This document shows positions 26,375 to 33,824 of a stretch of DNA of 64,000 nucleotides, piece by piece. Every line of letters begins with the position of its first letter. Position 1 is the first letter of the stretch. Made by a program: the position numbers and the translations under genes. The notes beneath the pieces are model-generated. The model made no database searches, had not been told where the DNA came from, and saw only the letters and a program-made list of their open reading frames with translations. The stretch is taken from positions 1-64,000 of the forward strand of contig CAWEKO010000002.1 in NCBI GenBank assembly GCA_963809715.1. Direction: 5' to 3'. Source of the DNA: Bog-473 sp963809715 (lineage in GTDB: Bacteria > Actinomycetota > Acidimicrobiia > Acidimicrobiales > RAAP-2).

Positions 26375-26686
26375 GCGCTTCAGCGAGACCGTCCGCGCAG
26401 TGCATGGGCGAATGTTGTCGAGGCACATGCGGCATCACCGGATCAAGGAATCTCGCTCGTCGCCGTGCAACGACGCGATTCGTGCCTATTTCGTGCAACA
26501 AGCCACGACAAACAGGGACTAGTAGCGAATACGAGCGGATATACATGAAATAAGTTGAGCGGTTTTTCCGCTTTTTGGCAGGTCGCGCGACACCCCTTGA
26601 GAGGCTTCCCAAGCTAAGAACGCGTCAGCATCTCGTCCCGCCCTTCCGCAGTGTTTGCGGTGCAGGCTTTGCGTAGTGGATCGGCG
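26375..26686. other. no gene seen
   Basis: This is a convergent gap between the hypothetical gene and the methyltransferase. I see no feature beyond short AT-rich patches (26540-26580). Confidence 0.4.
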
Positions 26687-27529
26687 TCAAACAAGGGCGG
26701 CGGTCGTGAGTGTCACAACGAGCGGTCTCGTCACAATGCCCCCAAAATCGCTCAGTATGAAGGACTCGATTTCGTCAAGCAGACCAAGGCGGTCTGACTC
26801 CTTCATCATCTGGGTGCCCGAGTACGAGAGGATCAGGTCCCGGTATTCAGAGGCGCTGTACGCCTGATTCCAGTCGTACCGGCGAACGCCCACGGAATCG
26901 AAACGAGGATCCGCGTCCAGCACAGCGCGGATCGCCGGATCGACACTGCCACGATCGGGTGCCGGCGGTCCTGTATGGCCATGACCAAAACGTTCGTAGA
27001 TCGGCTGGGCAGCGGCGAAGAAGCCCGCATCTTCTGGCGAGTCGACTTGGATGAGGTCGACGATCGCCACGAGGCCGCCCGGTCGAAGGATCGCCGCGGG
27101 GCGATCGGTCTGCGGTTCTCGAGAGACCCAGTGGTAGGCCGTGGCAGAGAACACGGCATCAGCCTCGCCGTTCTGGATCTCGATCACCTCGAAGTCACCG
27201 ACGCAGACTCGAAGCCGATCCGACGGCAGGTTAGAACGCAACGTGGCGGCGGTTGCCGGACCGATCTCTATTGCGAGAACCGATGCCCCTCGCGCAAGCA
27301 GATCCTTCGTCGCCTGGCCTGTTCCCGGACCGATCTCCACGATCTCGGGCTCGGCGGGCAGCATCGCAAACAGCGTGTCGAATAGGTCGGCGGGATACGA
27401 GGGCCGAACCCTGTCGTAGATCTCAGGGGCTTCATTGAACGAGAGCCTGATGTCGTCTGGTCGCCCCACGTTCACATCATTTCCGAGGCCAAAAAACTGC
27501 CCCAATGTGGTTTCGATATTCGCCGGCAA
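26687..27529 (-). CDS. class I SAM-dependent methyltransferase
   Basis: This encodes 280 residues. Motif I VEIGPGTGQ is near 64-72, followed by LAIEIGP (acidic end of strand 2), GDFEVIEI and the motif IV/post region ADAVFSATAYHWV and LRPGGLVAIV. The domain is of the Methyltransf_11/25 type. The N-terminal RLSFNEAPEIYDRVRPSYP segment is typical of actinobacterial small-molecule methyltransferases. The substrate is unknown. It is the last gene of the island before ssrA and is transcribed away from it. Confidence 0.82.
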   Translation of the reverse strand: MPANIETTLGQFFGLGNDVNVGRPDDIRLSFNEAPEIYDRVRPSYPADLFDTLFAMLPAEPEIVEIGPGTGQATKDLLARGASVLAIEIGPATAATLRSNLPSDRLRVCVGDFEVIEIQNGEADAVFSATAYHWVSREPQTDRPAAILRPGGLVAIVDLIQVDSPEDAGFFAAAQPIYERFGHGHTGPPAPDRGSVDPAIRAVLDADPRFDSVGVRRYDWNQAYSASEYRDLILSYSGTQMMKESDRLGLLDEIESFILSDFGGIVTRPLVVTLTTAALV

Positions 27530-28071
27530 CGATTTTTGCAGACCTCTCCGTGGTGTCGACGTACCGCTGCCTCCGAGCAGCGTTGTCGCCTACGGCTCAT
27601 CCGCCACGGTCGGCATATGGAATCGATCCGGTCGGAGTTCGGCTATTCGACGCAAAACTCTCTAGGGAACCTCGCACGACCCCCGCACCGGACTGGTGGT
27701 ATCGCTCTGATCTCCATCCCGCAGGTTTCGTAACCGGCCTCGCCTGTCTGCCAGGCCCGATTGCTGAGGAGATCGAACGCACAAACGAATCAAAGGCGGC
27801 GAACTAGGCGGGCCTTTGACATTTGATCTCGAGTGCCGGCACGGCTGTTCAAGGGGACGCTGCGGGACTCCGCTTTGCTCCGTGTCCTCGCTCAGCCGGC
27901 GGCTTCCCCTTGACCAACCTGGCTCATCTCCGACGGGGTGGCGGGCCGAGATCGGCAGGAATTCAGCCGTTCGATCCGCCCATATCACAAAGCCTCGCGT
28001 GTCTTTTTTGTGTCCTTTGACGCGAAACAGGCCGCCGATCAGAGGAAAATCCCTGGTCAGCAGCCTGCAAA
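27530..28071. other. island end next to ssrA, no gene
   Basis: There is no gene. A stretch at 27996-28024 (cgcgtgtcttttttgtgtcc...) resembles the gtgtctttt/gtgtccttt series inside the two 170-bp repeats and may be the matching recombinase arm site on this side of the attachment core. The ssrA transcription terminator would lie here, but I see no strong stem with a T-run. Confidence 0.4.
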
Positions 28072-28095
28072 TCGTGGAGGTGGCGGGAATCGAAC
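28072..28095. other. attachment-site core in the ssrA 3' end
   Basis: The 24 bases here are identical to 1-24, and 21 of them (28075-28095) also to 16154-16174. The segment encodes the T-arm and acceptor strand of tmRNA, a favoured target of tyrosine integrases. This makes it the original attB-derived site of the islands to its left (inference from position and identity). Confidence 0.65.
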
Positions 28096-28421
28096 CCGCG
28101 TCCTCCGGCACCGCAGTAGGCCTTCTCCGAGCGCAGCCGGCGGTAAATTGTCGAGGGCGGCACCGTTGCCGGCAGCAATGCCGCCCCGTAACCAACAAAG
28201 ATTTTCTCAGTGTTCAGTTGGTGTGAGCCACTGAGTAAGCCTCACAAAATGACGCCCGTTTACCGATCCGTGAGGCGGGGACCGGGCGGACGTCGCTACC
28301 TAGGCAGCGATCGCGAGCGTAGGCTCGGCGTTTGTTTTTGGTTCCGGCTCTTTAACGTGGCTCCGGAGACCACGGCTCGCTTCTCCTACCTTGACGACCG
28401 AAGTCGAAGCCAATCACCCCC
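28075..28421 (-). ncRNA. ssrA: transfer-messenger RNA (tmRNA)
   Basis: This is about 347 nt. The 5' acceptor strand GGGGGTG (28421 downward) pairs with CACCTCC at the 3' end (28076-28082), followed by discriminator A; the next bases are CGA, so CCA is not encoded. The T-arm reads GGGTTCGATTCCCGCC. The tag frame ends NAEPTLAIAA then TAG, a good substrate for ClpXP. It sits 65 bp downstream of smpB on the same strand, the usual partner. Its 3' end doubles as the island attachment core. Confidence 0.93.
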
Positions 28422-28486
28422 CTGTATGGGACACCCGGCCACCGTGACCGAGTCTCAACAGTCTACGGCCACCCACTCCCCGCCGA

Positions 28487-29011
28487 TTACGGACCGGCGA
28501 AGCGGCCGATTTCCTTGGTGGCCCGGGCGGCCTCCCGCTCCAGCTCACGGGCCATGATCACGTTGCGCTTGTCGTAGAGCCGGCGGCCCTTGGCCAGGGC
28601 CAGCTGCACCTTGGCCTTGCCGTCACGGAAGTACAGCGAGGCCGGGATCAGCGTGAGCGACTGCTGCTGCGTCTTGCCCAACAGCTCGTCGATCTGCGCT
28701 CGATGCAGCAGGAGCTTTCGCTTCCGGTCCGGATCGTGCCCCCCGAAGCCCGTGGCGTACTGCCAGGGCGGGATGTGCATCTGGAAGAGCCACATCTCGC
28801 CGTCGTCGACCCGGGCATACGCCTCGTTGATCTGCGCCTTTCCCTCCCGGAGCGACTTCACCTCGGACCCCTGCAGCACGATCCCGCACTCGAACGTCTC
28901 CAGGAACTCGTATTCCCTGCGGGCGCGCCGGTTGGTGGCGACCGTCCGGTCGACCGTCCGCTCCTCCCGGGCCGCCGCCCGCTTGGCGATCTGTTTCTTC
29001 GCCCTGGCCAT
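28487..29011 (-). CDS. smpB: SsrA-binding protein SmpB
   Basis: This encodes 174 residues from ATG 29011 (MARAKKQIAKRAAAREE). Family landmarks include NRRARREYEFLETFECGIVL, GSEVKSLREGK, EAYARV, ATGFGGHDPDRKRKLLLH and the C-terminal KGRRLYDKRNVI. SmpB escorts tmRNA to stalled ribosomes for trans-translation. The upstream in-frame ATG at 29035 is not needed. The gene overlaps nothing and leads directly into ssrA. Confidence 0.96.
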   Translation of the reverse strand: MARAKKQIAKRAAAREERTVDRTVATNRRARREYEFLETFECGIVLQGSEVKSLREGKAQINEAYARVDDGEMWLFQMHIPPWQYATGFGGHDPDRKRKLLLHRAQIDELLGKTQQQSLTLIPASLYFRDGKAKVQLALAKGRRLYDKRNVIMARELEREAARATKEIGRFAGP

Positions 29012-29037
29012 GAGGGGTACGAGGGTACCCTTCACCG

Positions 29038-29487
29038 GTGCTTCGCCTGTCCCGCAGCATGTACATGGAGATGGTGGCCCACTGCCTGGCCGGCCTACCC
29101 GACGAGGCCTGCGGCCTGCTGGTCGGACCCTATGGGGGTGACGAGGCCACCCACCTGTTCCCGACGGCCAACGCCGCCGCCTCGGCCATGGTCTACGAGA
29201 TCGACCCCAAGGCGATGCTCAGGATCGACCGGGAAGCCCAGGCCCTGGGCGCCGACATCATGGGCGTCTTCCATTCCCACACCCACACCGACGCCTACCC
29301 GTCGCCCACCGACGTGCGCCAGGCCAGCGACCCGGGGTGGCACTACGTGTTGGTTTCGCTGCGGGACACCCATCCTGTGGTGCGCAGTTACCTGGTCGTC
29401 GACGGCGAGATCACCGAGGAGCCGGTGGAAGTGCCAGGCCTGACCCTCGACGTGCCCGGCCTCGACTCCGTCCCCGACCCCGGCTGA
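29038..29487 (+). CDS. mec: JAMM metalloprotease Mec (CysO-cysteine hydrolase)
   Basis: This encodes 149 residues from a GTG; ATG 29059 is an alternative start. The JAMM zinc site is complete: E23 in DEACGLLVG, H79-x-H81 (FHSH) and S89-x2-D92 (SPTD). Followed by cysO and cysM it reproduces the Mycobacterium mec-cysO-cysM operon, where Mec cuts cysteine from the CysO C-terminus. The last codons and the following gap contain a 20-base partial tandem duplication (gacccNggctgagctcac at about 29478 and 29510). Confidence 0.9.
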   Translation: MLRLSRSMYMEMVAHCLAGLPDEACGLLVGPYGGDEATHLFPTANAAASAMVYEIDPKAMLRIDREAQALGADIMGVFHSHTHTDAYPSPTDVRQASDPGWHYVLVSLRDTHPVVRSYLVVDGEITEEPVEVPGLTLDVPGLDSVPDPG

Positions 29488-29673
29488 GCTCACTCCGGCC
29501 CAGGCCCCCGACCCGGGCTGAGCTCACGCCGCCCCCGGCCCCCGCCCCCGCCCGACGGGCGCCCGAGCGGCGTTCTGTAGAATGGTTACCAAGTCAGTCA
29601 ACATTCGGCTGGCCGCTCCGGCGGCTGGTCAGCACGGCATTTCACCCGAACGCACGCCCTACGAGGAGGCCCC

Positions 29674-29949
29674 GTGGCCGTCGAAGTCCGCCTACCGACA
29701 GTTCTGCGCAACCAAGCCGGCGGCGCCTCCGTCGTCAGTGTCGACGGCGCCACCATCGGTGAGGTGCTGGGCAAGCTCGTCGCCGAGTACCCCGGGATGT
29801 CGGACCAGGTCTTCCAGGGCGACGGTTCCCTGCACAAGTTCGTGAACATCTACGTCGACGACGACGACGTCCGCTATCTGGATGGCCTCGAGACTCCGGT
29901 TCCCGACGGCGCGGAGGTGTCCATCCTTCCCGCCGTGGCCGGGGGCTGA
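29674..29949 (+). CDS. cysO: sulfur-carrier protein CysO (ThiS/MoaD fold)
   Basis: This encodes 91 residues, ubiquitin-like (MAVEVRLPTVLRNQAGG) and ending AVAGG. The C-terminal diglycine is thiocarboxylated to carry sulfide to CysM. It lies 11 bp upstream of cysM. The preceding 186-bp gap is C-rich and contains a possible promoter region but no other gene. Confidence 0.93.
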   Translation: MAVEVRLPTVLRNQAGGASVVSVDGATIGEVLGKLVAEYPGMSDQVFQGDGSLHKFVNIYVDDDDVRYLDGLETPVPDGAEVSILPAVAGG

Positions 29950-29960
29950 GGCAGGACCGA

Positions 29961-30992
29961 GTGGCGGAGTCGCAATCGGCAGTGTCGGAGACGGGTCTGG
30001 GCGCCGGCGCCGGCGCCGGCATCGGCGCGCCCTACGCCTCGGTGCTCGACATCATCGGCAACACGCCGCTGGTCGACATCAGCGCACTGAGCCCCAACCC
30101 GCGGGCGCGGATCGCTATCAAGCTCGAGGGGCAGAACCCCGGAGGCTCGGTGAAGGACCGGGTGGCGCTGTCACTGATCGAGGACGCCGAACGCCGCGGC
30201 GTGCTGCGCCCGGGGGAGCCGGACCAGATTCTGATGGAGCCGACCTCGGGCAACACCGGCATCGGACTGGCCATGGTGTGCCGGGTGAAGGGCTATCACC
30301 TCAAGGCAGTGATGCCGACCAACGTCTCGGTGGAGAGGCGCCAACTGTTGGAGTTGTGGGGTGCCGAGATCATCGAGTCTCCCGGCCCGGAGGGATCCAA
30401 CGGTGCCGTCCGCATGGCCCGTGGCCTGGCCGAGGAGCATCCCGAATGGGTCTTCCTGTATCAGTACGCCAACCCGGCCAATCCTCGGGCCCACTACGAG
30501 GGCACCGGCCCCGAGATCCTGCGGGACTGCCCTTCGATCACTCACTTCGTGGCCGGGCTGGGCACATCGGGCACGTTGCTCGGCGTCGGCCGCTTCCTAC
30601 GGGAGAAGCTTGGTGACGCCGTGTCGATCTGGGCGGTGGAGCCGCCCGCGGGCGAGATGGTCGACGGGCTGCGCAACCTCGACGACGGGTACATACCGCC
30701 CATCTTCGAGAATCTGGGCGGAGCTGAACTGCTCAATCGCAAGACGGTGGTGCGCCCCCGCGAGTCGATCGAATGGACCCGACGGCTGACCGAGGTGGGG
30801 ATCTTCGCCGGGATCTCGACCGGAGCCGCCCTGGCCGGAGCGGTCAAGTGCGCGGCGTCGTTGGGCGAGGACGAGTCGGCCTCGATCGTGGTGGTCTCGG
30901 CCGACGGCGGCTGGAAGTACCTGTCGACCGGCGCGTGGACCGACGACCTCGATGAGGTGACCGAGCGGGCCAAGGGGATCATCTACTTCTGA
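29961..30992 (+). CDS. cysM: cysteine synthase CysM (O-phosphoserine/CysO type)
   Basis: This encodes 343 residues from GTG 29961. The PLP lysine is K65 in GGSVKDR, the substrate loop is TSGNTGIG, and the PLP phosphate loop is GLGTSGTLLG. In mycobacteria this enzyme takes thiocarboxylated CysO as sulfur donor and O-phosphoserine as acceptor. The C-terminal end (KGIIYF) matches the flexible tail that inserts into the active site in those enzymes. It carries a short alanine/glycine-rich N-terminal extension. Confidence 0.93.
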   Translation: MAESQSAVSETGLGAGAGAGIGAPYASVLDIIGNTPLVDISALSPNPRARIAIKLEGQNPGGSVKDRVALSLIEDAERRGVLRPGEPDQILMEPTSGNTGIGLAMVCRVKGYHLKAVMPTNVSVERRQLLELWGAEIIESPGPEGSNGAVRMARGLAEEHPEWVFLYQYANPANPRAHYEGTGPEILRDCPSITHFVAGLGTSGTLLGVGRFLREKLGDAVSIWAVEPPAGEMVDGLRNLDDGYIPPIFENLGGAELLNRKTVVRPRESIEWTRRLTEVGIFAGISTGAALAGAVKCAASLGEDESASIVVVSADGGWKYLSTGAWTDDLDEVTERAKGIIYF

Positions 30993-31026
30993 CGGTCGGG
31001 CCCGGCCGAACTTCGCCGCGAGTTGG

Positions 31027-31503
31027 CTAGGCGGCGACCGACGCCATCCGCTCCCTGATCCATTCCGCCAGGTCGGCCACCATGGCCTCGGTCAGAGGTT
31101 CCTCGGCCAGGGCCATCAAGCGGGCGGCAGTGACCGCTCCGTCCCCGTCACCCTCCGGGGGCGACCACGGGTGGCCGTTGCGCTGACAGAACTCGATCGT
31201 GGCGATCAGCGCCACCGGCGCATTGCCGTCCTTCAACGGGTGGTTCTTCACCAGGTGAGTGCACAGCACCGCCGCCTTGGTGGCGAAGTCCGGGTAGGCC
31301 TCGGTGCCGTCGAACGTGGCCATGGGTGCGTGCAGCGCGGAATCCGCCAGATGAAGGCTCGAGTCCTCGGCGATCTTCTTCGCCGGGATCCCAAGGACGG
31401 CTTCGGCGATCAGGAGGAAGTCGGCCAGCTCCAGCGGGCGCATGTCTGTCTCTTCTGCGGCGTCGACGCTGCGGCCGAAATTGTGAGGTCCACCTGGCGT
31501 CAT
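31027..31503 (-). CDS. Doc/Fic-fold protein with degenerate motif
   Basis: This encodes 158 residues from ATG 31503, which overlaps the stop of a small upstream ORF as ATGA; ATG 31443 (MRPLELADF) is the alternative. The Doc fold is clear (LADFLLIAEAVLG, SALHAPMATFDGTEAYPD, FATKAAVLCTHLVKNHP). The signature, normally HPFxDGNKR, reads HPLKDGNAP (88-96), so the basic residues that hold nucleotide phosphates are gone. It may be an inactive or altered toxin. Confidence 0.75.
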   Translation of the reverse strand: MTPGGPHNFGRSVDAAEETDMRPLELADFLLIAEAVLGIPAKKIAEDSSLHLADSALHAPMATFDGTEAYPDFATKAAVLCTHLVKNHPLKDGNAPVALIATIEFCQRNGHPWSPPEGDGDGAVTAARLMALAEEPLTEAMVADLAEWIRERMASVAA

Positions 31504-31676
31504 CGCTTGAGTCGCTCCAAGGCCCGTTCGTTCTGTCGTATCGCTCCGGCCAGGCGGATGTAGAAGGCGCGGTCGGTTCTCCGCTGGCGTACCGAGGCGT
31601 TGAGGGTCGGCTGGTTGGGCACGTCACCCCTGGGCTGGACCAGGCCGGATCCGTCATCGTGACGCTCGGTTCGCAC
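31500..31676 (-). CDS. possible antitoxin of the Doc-like protein
   Basis: This encodes 58 residues from GTG 31676, ending in the ATGA that starts the Doc-like gene. The C-terminal half (RTDRAFYIRLAGAIRQNERA then LERLKR) looks like the helix of small antitoxins paired with Doc proteins. It directly follows the DUF1697 remnant, so part of its N-terminus may be read from that debris. Confidence 0.4.
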   Translation of the reverse strand: MRTERHDDGSGLVQPRGDVPNQPTLNASVRQRRTDRAFYIRLAGAIRQNERALERLKR

Positions 31677-31714
31677 AACCAGTGATAGTACGGGCGACGG
31701 CGTTCGCGCCCGGC

Positions 31715-31875
31715 CAGCCCACAGAGCTTCTTGACGGACGGTGTTCCAGTTCCTCCCGTGCTGAGCACGCCGAGTCGGCGCTCGGGAAACTGCCGCCGAA
31801 TTTCGTCTCGGCAGAGCCGTCGGGCGTGTGCCCGGAGACCTCGCGACCGTTCAGTTCCAAAACGAGTGCATGAAT
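31715..31875 (-). pseudogene. fragment of a DUF1697 gene
   Basis: The minus-strand readings ELNGREVSGHTPDGSAETKF and GGTGTPSVKKLCGLAG match VDGREVYVHTPDGYAETKY and RNWNTVAKLCELAANQ at the C-terminus of the intact DUF1697 gene at 33233-33778. The DNA is also clearly alike, with a frameshift between the two parts. It is a decayed partial copy 1.5 kb from the intact one. Confidence 0.65.
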
Positions 31876-32007
31876 ATGCCGGTAGCCGACAAATCGCTCG
31901 CGAATCGGTCGGAGACACGTTTGACCGACTGCTCTCCGTCGCACTAGAAATCAGCGTTGCACTCGAAATCAGTGACGGAGTGATCGAGCGAGGCGGGAGG
32001 CGGGATC

Positions 32008-33039
32008 ATGAGGATGCGGGGCTTCGGCGCGCGAATAGGGACCCTTGTCGTGATGTTCGGTATGACGTTGGCTGTGACGTCGACCGACGCAGCGACACCC
32101 GACGCTGCCTCGTGGCAACAGGCCGTGAGCGCCCTCACCATTCCGGCTGCGGGATGTTTCACGGCGCAATTCCCGGTCGTCGCGTGGCGTGCGGTCTCGT
32201 GCCAAAAGGCCCCGGACGTCCCGCTGGCCCCGGCGAGCCAAGGCGCTCCCGCGTCCACGGTGGGCGATGGCCTCGACTATTCCGCGACCACATCGGGACC
32301 GCTGTTCAAAAAGGTGAAGGGATCGTTTCCCTCCGTCAGTGCCGGCACGACCGAGAAGGGCATCGACCCTGTCGACGGAACCACGTGGGCCAATGCGTTC
32401 AGCCTCCAGCTGAACTCGAGCTTCTTCTCCGGAAGCCCGGCGTGCAAGGGTGCCGCGCTCCCGAAGCAGTGTCAGGCCTGGCAACAGTTCGCCCTCACGA
32501 CGAGTCCTGATCCCGGGGATTCCCCGTTCCTCTTCATGCAGTACTGGCTGATCGATTACTCGAACCCTTGTCCGGCCGGCTGGTTCACCTTCGACGTGGA
32601 CTGCTATACGAATAGCAATGCCACGAGTTTCCCGGCTCTGAAGGCGTCACAGTTGAGCACCGTCTCGCTCGAAGGAAGTGCCAAAGCTGGCGGCTCCGAC
32701 AAGGATATTTTGACCACCGGAACCACTGACTACGCCGTCTCGGCTTCGGACAGCGTGGTGGACCTTGCCCCGAACTGGAATACCGCGGAATTCGGATTGT
32801 TCGGCGACGGCAACGGGACGGGGGCGAAGTTCAGTGCGGGCACGACGATCAAGGTCATGACCGAGACGAGCAACGGCACCAAGCTCGCACCTTCGTGCAG
32901 CTTGGAGGGCTTCACGGGTGAGACCAACAACCTCAGCCTGGTGAAGACGCCCAAGAGTGCACGCGGGTCGAGCCCCGCGATCGTCTCTGAACAGAGCAAC
33001 ACAGGCACGAAGCCGGCCTCGTGCCAGACGAGCCCATAG
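32008..33039 (+). CDS. secreted hypothetical protein
   Basis: This encodes 343 residues after a good ribosome site (gaggcgggaggcggg). The signal peptide (GTLVVMFGMTLAVTSTDAATP) is followed by a domain with several Cys (AGCFTAQFP, VSCQK, PACKGAALPKQCQAWQQF) and FLFMQYWLIDYSNPCPAGW, DVDCYTN. Six or more cysteines suggest disulfides outside the cell. No family is named. It stands between the decayed and intact DUF1697 copies, so it may have arrived by the same rearrangement. A 14-bp tandem repeat (tagacatgaatcag) covers its stop. Confidence 0.72.
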   Translation: MRMRGFGARIGTLVVMFGMTLAVTSTDAATPDAASWQQAVSALTIPAAGCFTAQFPVVAWRAVSCQKAPDVPLAPASQGAPASTVGDGLDYSATTSGPLFKKVKGSFPSVSAGTTEKGIDPVDGTTWANAFSLQLNSSFFSGSPACKGAALPKQCQAWQQFALTTSPDPGDSPFLFMQYWLIDYSNPCPAGWFTFDVDCYTNSNATSFPALKASQLSTVSLEGSAKAGGSDKDILTTGTTDYAVSASDSVVDLAPNWNTAEFGLFGDGNGTGAKFSAGTTIKVMTETSNGTKLAPSCSLEGFTGETNNLSLVKTPKSARGSSPAIVSEQSNTGTKPASCQTSP

Positions 33040-33232
33040 ACATGAATCAGTAGACATGAATCAGTCGCTCACACGCACGTCCTTCGAGCCACTCCGGTGG
33101 ACCCGGACCCCGTCGGGAACGATCGTCCGCTCGGGGCCATAGACCTCGGTCTCTCCGAAACGGGCCGTCGGTGGCCTTCGGAGCGCCCACGTCAACAGGG
33201 GCAGATCCACGCTTCAGCTGTGATCAGGACGC

Positions 33233-33778
33233 CTACTGATTCGCGGCCAGCTCGCACAGCTTCGCAACGGTGTTCCAGTTCCGAGTCGTGCTCACCACAC
33301 CGAGCCGGCGCTCGAGGAAACTGCCGCTGTACTTCGTTTCCGCGTAGCCGTCGGGCGTGTGCACGTAGACCTCGCGTCCGTCGACGACCAGCTCGTCGTT
33401 CCGGCTGGGCGGCGGAGGCGAAAGGGACGCCAGGGCGGCCTTCGTCGGCGCCTGAGCCAGGAAGGTCACATGGTGGCGGGACGGGTTGGCGCCGGCCTTG
33501 GCGTAGGGGCTGAATCGGCCGACACGCTGGAGCTCGGACACCGTGCGCAGCAGCACGGCGGGCGAGTCGCCGAAGTCGGACGCCAGTCGGGCCTCGATGG
33601 CCGACACCAACGACTTCTCGCTCGTCGACGAGCTGGTGAAGAGCACGTTCCCGGTCTGGATGTACGTGCGCACGTCGCCATGACCCAGAGCATCGAAGGA
33701 TGCTCGCAAGTCGGCCATCGCCAGGCGGCCATGGCCGGCCACGTTGACACTGCGCAGGAGGGCGATGTAGCGGGGCAC
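33233..33778 (-). CDS. DUF1697 family protein
   Basis: This encodes 181 residues with the full DUF1697 layout: MPRYIALLRSVNVAGHGRL, DLRASFDALGHGDVRTYIQT, GNVLFTS, a middle LRTVSEL part and the C-terminal YSGSFLERRLGVVSTTRNWN. The function of the family is not established. An incomplete copy lies at 31715-31875. Confidence 0.88.
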   Translation of the reverse strand: MPRYIALLRSVNVAGHGRLAMADLRASFDALGHGDVRTYIQTGNVLFTSSSTSEKSLVSAIEARLASDFGDSPAVLLRTVSELQRVGRFSPYAKAGANPSRHHVTFLAQAPTKAALASLSPPPPSRNDELVVDGREVYVHTPDGYAETKYSGSFLERRLGVVSTTRNWNTVAKLCELAANQ

Positions 33779-33824
33779 GCGAAGTTCAACCTAGCTGCCG
33801 ACTGTTTGTCCATCTCCCCAGCCG

